This document shows positions 44,965 to 55,875 of a DNA stretch of 64,000 nucleotides, one piece after another. The stretch is taken from NCBI GenBank assembly GCA_024516035.1, contig JAMCCL010000147.1:1-64000 (forward strand). Reading direction: 5' to 3'. The notes beneath the pieces are model-generated. The model was not told where the DNA came from. It ran no database searches and saw nothing but the letters and a program-made list of their open reading frames with translations. This DNA comes from Bactericera cockerelli. Taxonomy: Eukaryota; Arthropoda; Insecta; Hemiptera; Triozidae. A program made the position numbers and the translations under genes. The first letter of the stretch is position 1; each line of letters starts with the position of its first letter.

Positions 44965-45552
44965 TCCAGGCTCTCCCACACCTTCTCATTCATCCTGGAG
45001 CTCTCCCCCACCTTCTCATTCATCCTGGAGCTCTCCCACACCCTCTCATTCATCCTGGAGCTCTCCCCCACCCTCTCATTCATCCTGGAGCTCTCCCCCA
45101 CCCTCTCATTCATCCTGGAGCTCTCCCACACCCTCTCATTCATCCTGGAGCTCTCCCCCACCCTCTCATTCATCCTGGAGCTCTCCCAACACCCTCTCAT
45201 TCATCCTGGAGCTCTCCCAACACGAGTCCCTTCATTCATCCTGGAGCTCTCCCCACCCACCTGCTCATTCATCCCTGGAGCTCTCCCCACCCTGTCATTC
45301 ATCCTGGAGCTCTCCCCCACCCTGTCATTCATCCTGGAGCTCTCCCCCACCCTGTCATTCATCCTGGAGCTCTCCCCCACCCTGTCATTCATCCTGGAGC
45401 TCTCCCCCACTCACCTGGAGCTCTCCCACCCTGTCATTCATCCTGGAGCTCTCCCCCACCCTGTCATTCATCCTGGAGCTCTCCCCCACCCTGTCATTCA
45501 TCCTGGAGCTCTCCCCCCCACCCTGGTTCATTCATCCTGGAGCTCTCACATA
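44965..45552 (+). repeat. 30-bp minisatellite (CATTCATCCTGGAGCTCTCC)
   Basis: About 19 units of CATTCATCCTGGAGCTCTCC plus a C/A-rich spacer. Units up to about 45205 have CCCTCTCATT and those after about 45285 have CCCTGTCATT, with irregular units (extra bases, one lacking CATTCATC at about 45408-45430) at the boundary. Both strands are open through the array only because the unit is a multiple of three. Confidence 0.95.
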
Positions 45553-46302
45553 AACCACAAATAATAAAAAGGACAGGGAGTGCTAAACAATCAAATGCGG
45601 ATCCATTCAGGACGTGGAAAACAGGAAATATTTCCAGGATGAGAATAAAAAAGTGATGATCTCTGGTGTTCATAACAATTTTTTATCCATTATTATTTTT
45701 CATATCGGTAGCAGTCGTTTTTATCATCTTATTCTGTATTATTATTATGGATTGAATAATATCTGATGTGTTCCAGAACATAATTTTTTTCGATGGGTTT
45801 GTGTTTTTATGTTTTTTATAGGTCATTGAAAACCAGAAGATTCGGTCAGTAGTATTAGGTGTCGTAAAGTGTGTTAGTTTATTACACGACCCTCTACATT
45901 GTCTCTTGACAGTTGTTTTGACCTACAAGTTAAATCCATTTGCCCTGAGATTTTATTTTATGCAACTAACGGGACACCCTGTATATTACGGTAGTGCTTT
46001 ATCTAGGATTCAGATCATCACTGTCGGCCGTCGGCTGGAGACACTCAGTGTAAATACCTATACATATAAAAAAAGGCTGCAAAAATAGTTGATCACTCAA
46101 ATTCGAATTTTAGTGATGTTGCAAAAACCTTATTGGTTGGAACAACCCTTGTAGCGATTTTAAGCTGGTTTGTGAGGTTCCACCGTATGATAAAAATTAG
46201 ATAATCATACATATTGAGTATTTGATATTTTTGGATAAACATAGAGAAAAGTAATCTATATTATTTACTACTAATACATAGCTACCGAATATTTTTATTT
46301 CA
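45553..46302. other. Unannotated intron stretch
   Basis: No gene recognised. ACGGGACACCCTGTATATTA near 45969 looks like a DNA-transposon end without a partner. Confidence 0.35.
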
Positions 46303-46322
46303 ACAGCACGGCCATGCCTCGG
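46303..46322 (+). repeat. Helitron fragment (shared CAGCACGGCCATGCCT)
   Basis: CAGCACGGCCATGCCTCGGT matches CAGTACGGCCATGCCTTAGT inside the Helitron at 50646-50914. The match is short and only suggestive. Confidence 0.35.
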
Positions 46323-47454
46323 TGGAAGCACTGCGCCGCATCGCGGCCAGTTACGTAATGTGGGTAGATCGACACAAGCACTCCGTATCCTAGATCCAAT
46401 TCCATTCTCATTTCCCTTATTTTATTTTTTACCTTTTCCTCTTTTCCTATTTTTTCCCATATTCGGAAAGCACTCACTATGGTAAAAAAAAAATCTACAA
46501 GGTAGGTACTTTCCCAACTTAAAAACATGGAATATGGATATGGATGCTATACCTAAATAAAACTGTAGGTAATACCTTTAATGTACACATATTTATTTAC
46601 AACAGAAATAACCGCTCGAAGTTGCATTGTAAATACCATGGAATGAAATTTCCATAGTTGTAAAACACGTAACAGTGATTCTAATGTATTTCAGAGGCGG
46701 ATTTGAGCATTTTGTTTAGTCTGCCAAAATTGAGGGGCATATTAAATTTTATGTAGGTAATAATTCACTTCATGCCCGAAAAACATGAGAACTTTCAAGA
46801 GACGAAAGAATATTGTTAAAGACGAAATTTATATTATTGGTTTAATAATTTAATTTTAAATGGATTCCACCGCCCAATCTATTTATTGGGAAGAAAGGAG
46901 AACGGCTAAAAATAAATCTAGCTAATACGGAAGAGATGAGAGAGTGCTAGCTAAAAAGAAGGAAAGAGATGTGAGAGTGCAGGCCCCATGACGTTGTCCC
47001 ATGGTGAGCCTTAAAAGATAATGTATAAATGAAGTAATGTTATTAAACGGTTCCGGGTGCATCATCTTCTCCAGAGAGGTCTAGGTTTTTAGTGGGTTGA
47101 AATCCCACTCCCCATAATTTCCGGGTGTCTTTTAAAGATTTTTCTCCTAAGCCTCTCAAAAAAAAGAAAAAAAAGCTAATACGGAAACGAATGAATAATT
47201 TAAGAAATATAGGTAAACGAAGAAATAGCAGAAAAGAAATTTGAAGAAAAATTAATATATAAAAAATAAAAAGTCATGTAACAAAACATAGTAGAACGAA
47301 GAGGTGGATTAGACAGTGGGAAAATTATTGAACTGATTTTTTTTTCTATTTCTTATTGTTTCACAATTATCAATGTAATTTCCTTGTGTTCTTGTGACAC
47401 AACATTTTGTGTGGGTAGCTGCTGTGCTATAGGCTCCTTCATTCAACATATTCG
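46323..47454. other. Unannotated intron stretch
   Basis: AT-rich; no recognised gene or repeat. A segment near 47040-47130 (GGTCTAGG, GGGTTGAAATCCCAC) is ordinary in make-up. Confidence 0.35.
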
Positions 47455-47624
47455 CCCAAATAGCTATTTACTTGCTCGTAATGCAGCCACCGCTCATTAC
47501 TCATTTTTCCTCTAAGTTATGGGTGGACCCCAGACATCTAAGTATTCAGACCAGAGAAATATTCTACCCCGCTGGGTATCGAACACAATGTACCTAATGC
47601 GCTATACCACTCGGGCACGGTGAC
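47455..47624 (-). mobile_element. SINE family D, full-length copy
   Basis: On the minus strand: GTCACCGTGCCCGAGTGGTA (A box), then GTTCGATACCCAGCGGGGT (B box and beyond), then GGGGTCCACCCATAACTTAG and AAAAATGAGTAATGAGCG. Same plan as 57732-57900. Confidence 0.8.
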
Positions 47625-48125
47625 TATTTTACGATTAGATACAAACAATAGCCCCTGAGCAATGCAGCAATTTCTGTGGCGATGATTCTACTCTTCAGTT
47701 GAAGAATAAGAAGAAGAGGGATACAAATAAGAACGATACAACTCAAAACCCTCTGAAATACAATCCTCTCTCGTCAATAAGTTATCCGTCTCTCAAGCAA
47801 TTATCTCAGCCGATTCCACCTGTTCGACAATTATCGCTCTGAACCCTATCTAAATTTCTCGTGAAAATTTCAATTTTATTTGGTTAAAAAATTGTAATTA
47901 AATTTGTAAAGCTCCGAGCGCGGGGTATCTATAACCCGGGCGTAATTGAATTTCCCATCTTTTTGTAGAATAAACAAAAAAGTATTACAACACAATCGAG
48001 AGGGTATTGAAACGAGAACATTTTGGAAAATTGAAAAAAAGTAATAATAAAACCATGGACTGTTCGGTGCTTCCGGTGGTGTGGCGACGAACCCTTTGCC
48101 CAGAATTCCTAGATGATGAAGGTGT
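47625..48125. other. Unannotated intron stretch
   Basis: No feature recognised. Confidence 0.35.
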
Positions 48126-48246
48126 GAATTATAAAATAGGATTACAAAAAAGATAAACCTCTGAAGTCGGACTACAGTGTGATGTGATCGGTGGAAACTC
48201 TGCCTTGAGGTCTGGCCCTATGTTGTAATCCTATCTTATAAATTCG
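48126..48246. mobile_element. Short inverted-repeat element
   Basis: TGAATTATAAAATAGGATTA at the left and TAATCCTATCTTATAAATTC at the right are imperfect inverts about 25 bp long. The core (CTACAGTGTGATGTGATCGG) resembles CTATAGTGCAATGTGATTGA at 62893-62912, so a family is likely. Confidence 0.6.
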
Positions 48247-48247
48247 A

Positions 48248-48390
48248 CCGACCTCAGTAGCTTGATCGATAAGGCGGCAAACTTGTAACCTGGAGGTCGG
48301 TGGTTCAAGTCCCGGTTTCAGCGTAAATTTAGCAATGCGAGTTTGAATAGTTGTGACATCACAAATGGATCAACACAAATATGATAACTA
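48248..48390 (+). mobile_element. tRNA-derived SINE
   Basis: CCGACCTCAGTAGCTTGATC with A box TAGCTTGATCGATAAGGCGG and B box GGTTCAAGTCCCGG, followed by a body with GTGACATCACAAATGG and a tail ATCAACACAAATATGATAAC. Confidence 0.75.
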
Positions 48391-49370
48391 TCATATAAAT
48401 TCGGACCTGAATAGTTAACAAGAAAGCTGTTTTTTTCGCGGATCGATTTCAGCACTGTGTTTGTATCAAAGTCACAACCTATAGCTTTTATTCCAGTTTC
48501 CAGTAGGTGTTCTATTTCTACACGACAGCCATATGTTTTAATACACCCCTTGTATGATGTACCTATCTAATTAAAAGAAGTGTCTATTCTTTTATGTACA
48601 AGCTAATGGTAAATTATGTGATCATTGATCAACGATATGAGATATGAAACAAATTTACATGGTAATCCTCCCACAATAATAGTGAGGTTCTTCAAATCCT
48701 ACCACTTCTGAGATTCCTCCATTCTGTTGTCTTGGATAAAGAAATCACTGTACTAAAGAAGTCAAAAATAATTGATTGAACCAGCTTATTGGTTTTGTTT
48801 TAGGTTCAAAGTAAGCTTCAAATAAAATTCAAAATAAAATTCATTGTTATTGGATGTTTCTTTCTTATCTATGTGAATTGTAAAAGCTTTGTGAAATGTA
48901 GACGAATGAATACCCGTATTGTTTAAGGAGTGACAAGTAATCCATTGAAATACCTATCTACGAGTTTGTTGGTAGACTTGTCCTGTGAGTGGCTTGGAAA
49001 TTCTTGAATCTCGCGTTATTTCCAAGAATTTAATTCTATCTAGCTATATCCTGACAAATGATCTTCTTTTACATCCATCCTAGACATAATATAGGTAATG
49101 GACCCCAAAATATAATCATATAACGAAGGGGGTATCAAAAGTTTGCTCGATTGTCCATTTTATTCAACTCTTTAATTGTCCTTTATTAATCTTTTCTGTG
49201 AATTCCAACTACCAGCAATTTTTGACCCAGCTATTAAGGCATTGGCACAAATATCAATTTTCTGAATCATTATAATATTCTCGAGCGGCTGAAACATACT
49301 TATTCAATTTCTTAAATAAGTAAGTCATAGATTAGCTACTGATCAGTAATACTGATTCTTATATCGGTCC
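48391..49370. other. Unannotated intron stretch
   Basis: No gene or further repeat recognised. Confidence 0.35.
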
Positions 49371-49497
49371 TGAGTTAGGACGAACTTAATAAATAGTACA
49401 CGTTCGAATCATCATCTAGACTTCCTCATTTAACACAAAATCTAGACTTAAGTCCACACAGGTATAACAAAAATGTCTATTAATTTTACGCTGACTA
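49371..49497. mobile_element. Small MITE, decayed copy
   Basis: GAGTTAGGACGAACTTAATA at left and TGTCTATTAATTTTACGCTG at right. The inner block keeps CACACAGGTATAACAAAAAT in place of CCACAGAGGTATTACAAAAA of the copy at 7699. Divergence is about a quarter of positions by eye. Confidence 0.55.
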
Positions 49498-50320
49498 AGA
49501 AATTTAGTCGCTCAAAAATTCAAATGACTCCAATATGACGATGAGTGATCTCAGCAGATTTGAATTTTTCTAAAATAAAATGTATGAAGAATATAATTTA
49601 TTTTGCTATAAATTATGCATGTGTGCGAATCCCGGGTATACAAAGCCATGTTTGATAAACAGGGAGTTTTGAATATGTAAAACACTGTCATTGTTTTTAA
49701 GAAGATGATGTATGAAACTTGCTGACATATTTAGTCGCTTATGTAAATGTAGTTATGGAAATTTCTAATCATTTTATAATAATAATTTTGTGTGCTTGGC
49801 TTGCTTCTGTTTGGGGGAGCATTAAAAATGCGAAGACATTTTTCTTTCCCAAAAGTAGTGAGTGAGGTTTCTCAATGCTCACTCGCATTGAGAGGAGGTT
49901 GATGTAGAACAACAGACCATGCATTACATACATTACGAAAAGTTACGGAAGATTTGATCGCAATCTTTATACAGGGTCTGCCATTGATTATGAACCATTC
50001 TGAAATGCCTGTTTTTGAAACTGAAGCTTCGTAATGAATTTTTCTTTGATGAAATGCTAGAATACAGAATTCCATTTATTGTAATACTCACCATCCACTT
50101 TTTGAATATCATATCAAGGAGATATTGGCCTTAATGTAGAGTGCATGAAATCAGAGCCCAGACGTGGTTTTCAAGATTTGGGCGAGAAAAACTGAACGAA
50201 AAACACAAAATCAAATTTGCTCCAGAGGTTATGATGAGATAAGATGTATCCAAATATTATGTTATTTTTTTTTTTTTTTTTTAAATTGGAGCAAGATTTC
50301 CGATATCTTTACATCAAAAT
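49498..50320. other. Unannotated intron stretch
   Basis: No gene. GTGCGAATCCCGGGTATAC near 49622 resembles an isolated SINE B box without an A box. Confidence 0.35.
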
Positions 50321-50581
50321 CCAGCCTCCGTGGCGTAACGGTGATGACTACTGCCCATAGTCCACAGGTTTCGAGTTCGACTCCTGGTTGGGTAGACTTT
50401 TCGAAGAAAATTCTGTCCCCATCAAACACGTGACGGTGGCATTTCCGTCCCTACCCAGGCTGAGTGAGGTTAATGTGGGTTTCTGGTACGATTCCCAGCA
50501 AAAGGAGGGTAAAACACCCGTCCTGATTATCTATCTCAAATTAGGACGTTAAAACCGAATAGAATCAACTGGTCACAATAG
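50321..50581 (+). mobile_element. SINE family E, full-length copy
   Basis: Head CCAGCCTCCGTGGCGTAACG (A box) and GAGTTCGACTCCTGGTTGGG (B box). The conserved body then has CCCAGGCTGAGTGAGGTTAA, TAGGACGTTAAAACCGAAT and CAACTGGTCACAATAG. Further copies: 54785-55037 (-) and 18496-18790 (truncated). Confidence 0.88.
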
Positions 50582-50645
50582 ATCTAATTAGGTCACTTGT
50601 TAATTGTAAGGGTTTCATTGAAAACCCTGCAACCAGGTCAGATAA

Positions 50646-50914
50646 TCTCTATATATAAAAACAGAAAAAAAGGACTACCTACCTATGTTTGTTTGTTTGT
50701 TTGTCCGGAGTTGTTTAGCCAAAACGGTAAGAGATAGCGATGTCTCAGAATTGACCCCCCCCCAGAATGTCTCAGAATTGACCCCCCCAAAACCATTATC
50801 GCTTTGTCCAGAAAAATTATAAAAAGTTCAAAAAGGCATTGCTGTCCAGCAGTACGGCCATGCCTTAGTAAATTTGATATTTAATCCCGTTGCAAAGCAC
50901 GGGAAAACGGCTAG
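50646..50914 (+). mobile_element. Non-autonomous Helitron, 269 bp
   Basis: Begins TCTCTATATATAAAA after an A (50645) and ends CTAG before a T (50915), the A/T insertion site and TC...CTRR termini of Helitrons. Just before the end is the hairpin CCCGTTGCAAAGCACGGG. Inside is a direct repeat of TGTCTCAGAATTGACCCCCC (50741 and 50766). No helicase gene is present. Confidence 0.88.
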
Positions 50915-51929
50915 TAATAAATAAAATACATCAAAATGGTCGAAAGTCGAAAGTAATAGCTGACATAAGTCTACTCCTCCAGTGATTCGCACTGGATGAA
51001 AATGGCTTTGAAACCTTACAGAACTAATATACTATTAATAGATGTCAATTTGTTCGGAACAAAAGGCACGTGCATACCGAGAACTCTATGAGAAAATAAA
51101 TATCCAAATGATCATTGAAAGCCGTGGCAAGGGAAAATTATTAACAGGAAATTATGTCTTCACAGATCCCTTTGAAAAAGCTAACTCGTGCTCTTCTTAC
51201 TTGGAACTAGCGCAAACTTTGGTTTTCTTTCCGATTCAAAGAACAGAAAAACTAGACGCTTTTCCATACTTTGTTGTGTGAGTAAGCAATGCAAAATCAA
51301 CATGATTGTAAATATTGAATTTTTGTATTGACAACCAAAATAACTATCTAATTGGAAGACAAACTGGGTTTATGACATTGTATGCTAATAACATTCTTTG
51401 ATTTCACTTGAGATTGAGATAGAATAGGTAAATAAATCTTTCGAAAAAAGCAAGATCCAGAGTGGGAAGACAACCATATCTTGGTTAGCGACCATTTTGT
51501 TTCAAATCCATTTGTATTCATCATGACAGTCCAGTTTCAATAAGCTATGCGCGGTTCCACTCAGACTGGATAAGATTAGCATGAGTAGCTGCACTGCTGG
51601 GTTCTCTGTCCAACAAATGGTTGGTAAATACCTCATCATGATATGACGATATTATTTGTAAGATGTAGGGATGTAGTTGAAAGCGACGTTTAACCCAAAT
51701 AAAGGAAAAGTCAGAACTTGTACTTAGATTTTTATGTATGTGGTCTCTCCAAAACTTCTCCTCATTTAGTGAGGAAGTAGGAAGGAATTTTCACTGCATA
51801 TCTTCCCGATATTAAGCTCCCACCTTCTGCTTCTCTTCCTCTAATTTCCATATAATCCAGTAAATAAAATCTTCTTTTTGTGTGTGCGGAAGACAGGCGG
51901 AACATGGGTGGAAAAGCGGGAGAGGAGAA
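50915..51929. other. Unannotated intron stretch
   Basis: The ORF 51042-51281 (79 codons) has no recognised domain. Nothing else supported. Confidence 0.35.
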
Positions 51930-52620
51930 ACCCATGAAACATTATTTCCTTTCCCCTACTCTTCCTATTTTTCCCTGCCTCATCTTTCTCCTACCCTTGT
52001 ATCTTTTTCTGAATATATTCTTCCCCTCCCTTTCCTTCTTTGCCTTCTTCTTCTTATCTTTTCTTCTCCTTTTATTTATTTCCTCCTCTTCCTTACAGTT
52101 TTTATCCTCCTCATCCATTTCCTTATATTCTATTTCTACCTGTCCCTTTTTCATTCCGGGTCCTCTTCTCTCTCTCTCTCTCTCTCTACCTCCCCTCTGT
52201 TACTCCACCAGAATGATGCATTTTTGCTGATAAAAAAGTAATTGTTCTCATTTTTTCCGCTTTATTCTCTTACTACACTAGCGTTCATTTTAATAAATAT
52301 CGCCAGGAGCTGGTTTGGTAGCATTATGGTGATTCACCATGAAACTTTTCAGCACCGTGCGCCATTTTTTCCTCCTACTTCTTCTCTTCCTCTCTCTTTC
52401 TTTTCTAACCTTGTGTCCCTCTTTATCAGTTTATTTTCTTTATCTCTATTCATCCTTATATTTTGTCTGTTTTTATCTTTCTCTATTTCTTCGCTGTTCT
52501 CTCTGTTTCCTCATCTCGTACTATTTGTGTAATTCATTATTATTTTGTTTTCTGCCTCTTTCTCGATTTCTCCTAGTTCCCCTATCCCTCTCTCTGTCTC
52601 TCTCCCATACTTAGAATTTT
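51930..52620. repeat. Polypyrimidine tract
   Basis: C/T-rich low-complexity DNA including a (CT)n run at 52167-52189. Overlapping ORFs on several frames are artefacts. Confidence 0.7.
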
Positions 52621-53129
52621 GTTTCTTGATCTACCTATCCATCTTCGTCTAACAGAACTCATAGAAACTTCTTGCAGTTGTACATGTGGTAGCCATAACA
52701 AGAGGCATGTCTGTACCTGGAGCATATAATGATTTCACCTCTCTTGAGTGATAACTATTGTGGGATTATAAAACCAAATCATTGAAATTTAGTACTTCTT
52801 AGTGAAGCTGACATTGACCTTCACACAACATACCATCACAATATCAGCCCCAAATTGGAACTCATCACATCAAGCTCGCCGGGAGGCGAGCGCTCGTCAA
52901 GCAGCGCCAGCCTACCGGCCTATATTAACACGAAACAGAGTTTATATGTATTTTGTTTTATTGTTTTCGCACACTTCCCGCAAACTTTTATCAATTTTTA
53001 TTTCAAATTCGTAATGAGACGCGAGAATAGATTGTGTTTCACGAAAGCGCGAGGTTCCTACGTACAGTTAAAGTCGTTTTCTAGCCACGCCGAAAATCTT
53101 GAATTTCATGAAATTATTCATACGGGTTT
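52621..53129. other. Unannotated stretch with a CpG-rich patch
   Basis: The piece 52878-52925 is GC- and CpG-rich in an otherwise AT-rich intron, and contains the perfect hairpin CTCGCCGGGAGGCGAG. No splice-bounded exon was identified in it. Confidence 0.4.
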
Positions 53130-53690
53130 TTTTTTTTTCAGACCAATTTTCTGTCAAGGGTACAGCAACGTGTGCTTATCGTGGAAAGACGTGAGCTACG
53201 TTTTTGAATAGGGAATTTTTATCTTTGCATACCTTTTATAGTTTCAAGTATTTATTTTTTATACGATAGGAGATATAGCCTTCTAAAATAAAACCGGAAA
53301 GTTGCACAGAGCCGCCCCTGGTTATCTTGGAGCTGCGATTGTGGTATTTTTCGAAAGGTCTTACCATAGGAAAAAATATAAAAATATAACTAAAGTATTA
53401 CACTGGACCGAACTTGAGTTATAGCCTTTGAAAGGAATACTTATTATGGAGCCCAGAGCCGTCTATTGTTATCCTAGAGACGTATTTCTGGTGTTTTTAG
53501 AAAGGTCTAGTCAAAGGGAATGAGATCACTTAATTTCAGATGGTTGAAACAAGTAGAAAAGTATTTAAAGTCCTCTAAAGGAATATCTATAATGAACCCT
53601 GGAGCCACGCCTAGTTATCCCACGTGCATGACTGAAGGTTCTTTCTAAAGGTCTAATTACGGAAAATTATAATATGATGTAAATAAAATT
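53130..53690 (+). repeat. Degenerate tandem array with 146-147-bp period
   Basis: Four diverged units. The pentamer TTATC falls at 53176, 53322, 53469 and 53615 (spacings 146, 147, 146). The flanking GAGCC at 53309, 53456 and 53602 and AAAGGTCT at 53354, 53501 and 53649 keep the same step. Only scattered blocks are conserved, so the array is old. No coding frame is maintained. Confidence 0.75.
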
Positions 53691-54022
53691 TTAGAAAAAT
53701 CAACGACAGTGTGAGACACAAAAAGAAAAAACTGAATTGAGATTAATGAGAGTAACAAAAAAATCTTCGCCTCACATAGAACTTAAAATATGGGTGGGAC
53801 CCAATCATCTTTGCTACATCCAAGCTGCCAACAGACCGCTTAACTAGAGTGGGAATAATAACGTTCTATAAATTCATTAAAAGGTTTCTACATCAAGAGG
53901 TAAACTAGGTCTATATTATTATTATGAGCAGTGTATAAAATATTGGCCAGTAAGAAGCAAAAATATTGATTTGCAGATCAAATGATAAATATAATAAAAT
54001 ATTATGTATTGAGCAGTCTCTG
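53691..54022. other. Unannotated intron stretch
   Basis: No feature recognised. Confidence 0.35.
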
Positions 54023-54160
54023 TTGTGGTCGTCGACTGGTGTAGGTAAATTACGTTTGCAAGGTGACCTGGGTTCGAATCCCGGCTAGGTAGATTTTTTT
54101 TACTCTGTACTTTGGATGTCCGGTATTCTCGTGAGAAAAAAAAAACAGTAGTTGCTAGTT
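54023..54160 (+). mobile_element. tRNA-derived SINE
   Basis: GTGGTCGTCGACTGGTGTAG head with B box GGGTTCGAATCCCGGCTAGG, then a T run and a body (TGTCCGGTATTCTCGTGAG). Confidence 0.7.
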
Positions 54161-54784
54161 TGGGTCAACCTCCTATGACCGTTTAATTTCGAACGAAGTG
54201 AGTATGGTTTAACTCGATCAACATTTATTTGTCACAATCTAATTATCCATCTACCTATGTATGAAACGTGATATAAGTTGCATTTTTGTCCAATCGAGCT
54301 GAAATTTTCAGGGTATATACCATGGATATATGCTTGCCTATTAATTCATAATTATTAAATGTATATCTAGTACAATTTCTCACTTCTTCTGTTTATATCT
54401 ACCGATTATGCTGAAATGACACCATGTTTAGCAACTCGAAGTTAGGCAAATATATGGGTCAACATTTCTGAATACATAATAATACTCGGCACTTTCATTT
54501 CTCTCTTTATTTTACCAAGATCGAATTGGTCATGTACGTAGGTACATAATATAATTAAAATTGTATTGTAATATTGTAAACAAAACCACGAAACAGAATT
54601 GTCCGTTTTTTAACGAGTTCATTACTAATTTTTCAATACAAGGTTAAAACACTAGTTGATTATTAATTAATTATTGTTAATGGATTTTAAGATTAAATAG
54701 GTATGTTTTTTTCTTCATTATTATAAACTGGTTTAAGTCCCACAAAAGAAGCACCAATTATCACACCAACCTCATTTTAAAACG
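54161..54784. other. Unannotated intron stretch
   Basis: Holds a third copy of the short tgtatatctagtacaatttc motif (54360) seen at 2088 and 25143. No gene. Confidence 0.4.
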
Positions 54785-55037
54785 ATTGTGACCAGTTGAT
54801 TGTATTTTGGTTTTAACGTCCTGATTTGAACAAGTCAGGACGGGGTGTTTTACCCTCCATTCGCTGGGAATCGTTTCAGCTACCTACATTTACCTCACCC
54901 AGCCTGTAGGGCTGTGATTCCAGACTCACGTGTTTAGAGGGGAAAAAAATATTAGAAAAGTCTGCAACAACCGGTAATGGAACTCGAAATGTCTGGACTA
55001 CGGGCAGTAGTTACAACCATCACGCCACGGAGGCTGG
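54785..55037 (-). mobile_element. SINE family E, full-length copy
   Basis: Reverse of the 50321 copy: CCAGCCTCCGTGGCGTGATG head on the minus strand, then GAGTTCCATTACCGG, CACGTGAGTCTGGAATC and a tail ending CAACTGGTCACAAT. Confidence 0.88.
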
Positions 55038-55356
55038 CCACTGACAGTCTAAATAAAGCATTTATTTGGATCAATACTTTTGTAATTTGAATCGTAAATT
55101 ACGTAGATCTCATTCAAAATTTACAAATAACTACCTACAAATACAGGGCATCCATAAAGTCTCGCCCAAGCCTGGGTTTCTCGAAAACGACTCAAAATAT
55201 CAAAAAACGCTAAAACCCGTATATTTACACAGCCCCAGTCAGGCTGGAAATGGACCAACTTCAAAATCTCAAATAGAATGGTGTGTCTTGTGGAATATTG
55301 TCTAAAGGTGTCATTGAGAGAATTTCATTACAACAAATTTCAGTGAGTTACGACTT
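55038..55356. other. Unannotated spacer
   Basis: ACAGGGCATCCATAAAGTCT at 55144 resembles a Tc1/mariner-like terminus, possibly the outer end of the element carrying the palindrome to its right. Confidence 0.4.
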
Positions 55357-55720
55357 GCCGTTCTTGAGATACATGGTCGGACGTCCTGCGTATCCATATA
55401 TTTTGACGTATAACTTGTTAACCGTAAATTATAGAAAAATGAAATTTGTCGATAAGAACTCCTTATGGCAAGACCTGTCGAACAAGTTATAACTCGACAT
55501 ACACTCTTGATGTTAGTTTCTGGTCGGTTTCGTCAGCCAGCCGGACGAACAAAAAATTTTTTTTCGAAAAAACAAATCAAGTTTTAACTTGTTCGTAAGG
55601 TTTTACCACAAGGAGTTATTATCAACAGACTTCATTTTTCTGGAATTTACGGTTAACGAGTTATACGTCAAAATATATGGATATTAGGCAGGACGTCCGA
55701 CCCTGTATCTCAAGAACGGC
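55357..55720. mobile_element. Imperfect palindrome 1 (about 364 bp)
   Basis: The left arm begins GCCGTTCTTGAGATACATGG and the right arm ends with the inverse CTGTATCTCAAGAACGGC. Both carry the GGACGTCC, CCATATATTTTGACGTATAA and AACAAGTT blocks in inverted order, with about 85 percent identity by eye, around a centre near 55538. It is a fold-back element without an ORF. Confidence 0.8.
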
Positions 55721-55875
55721 ACTAGTTCAATATAAATTACCCAATATTTTATATGATAGTCTTATAATATTACTGCGTATCACAACAACCTTAAAATAAA
55801 AGTCTTTTTTCTTTTATCTGTTGATTACTTTTTATTTCATCTATCAGAGGATTTCATCTAAATCAAAAAGTAGTG
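55721..55875. other. Spacer between palindromes
   Basis: AT-rich spacer of 155 bp without features. Confidence 0.4.

Noticed and set aside
44965..45552. CRISPR-like array
   Set aside because: The units are tandem without unique spacers, in a eukaryotic intron, and no cas genes are present.
44930..45553. 207-codon Ser/Pro-rich frame and its opposite-strand frames
   Set aside because: Both strands are open because the 30-bp minisatellite unit is a multiple of three; no start, splice or domain support.
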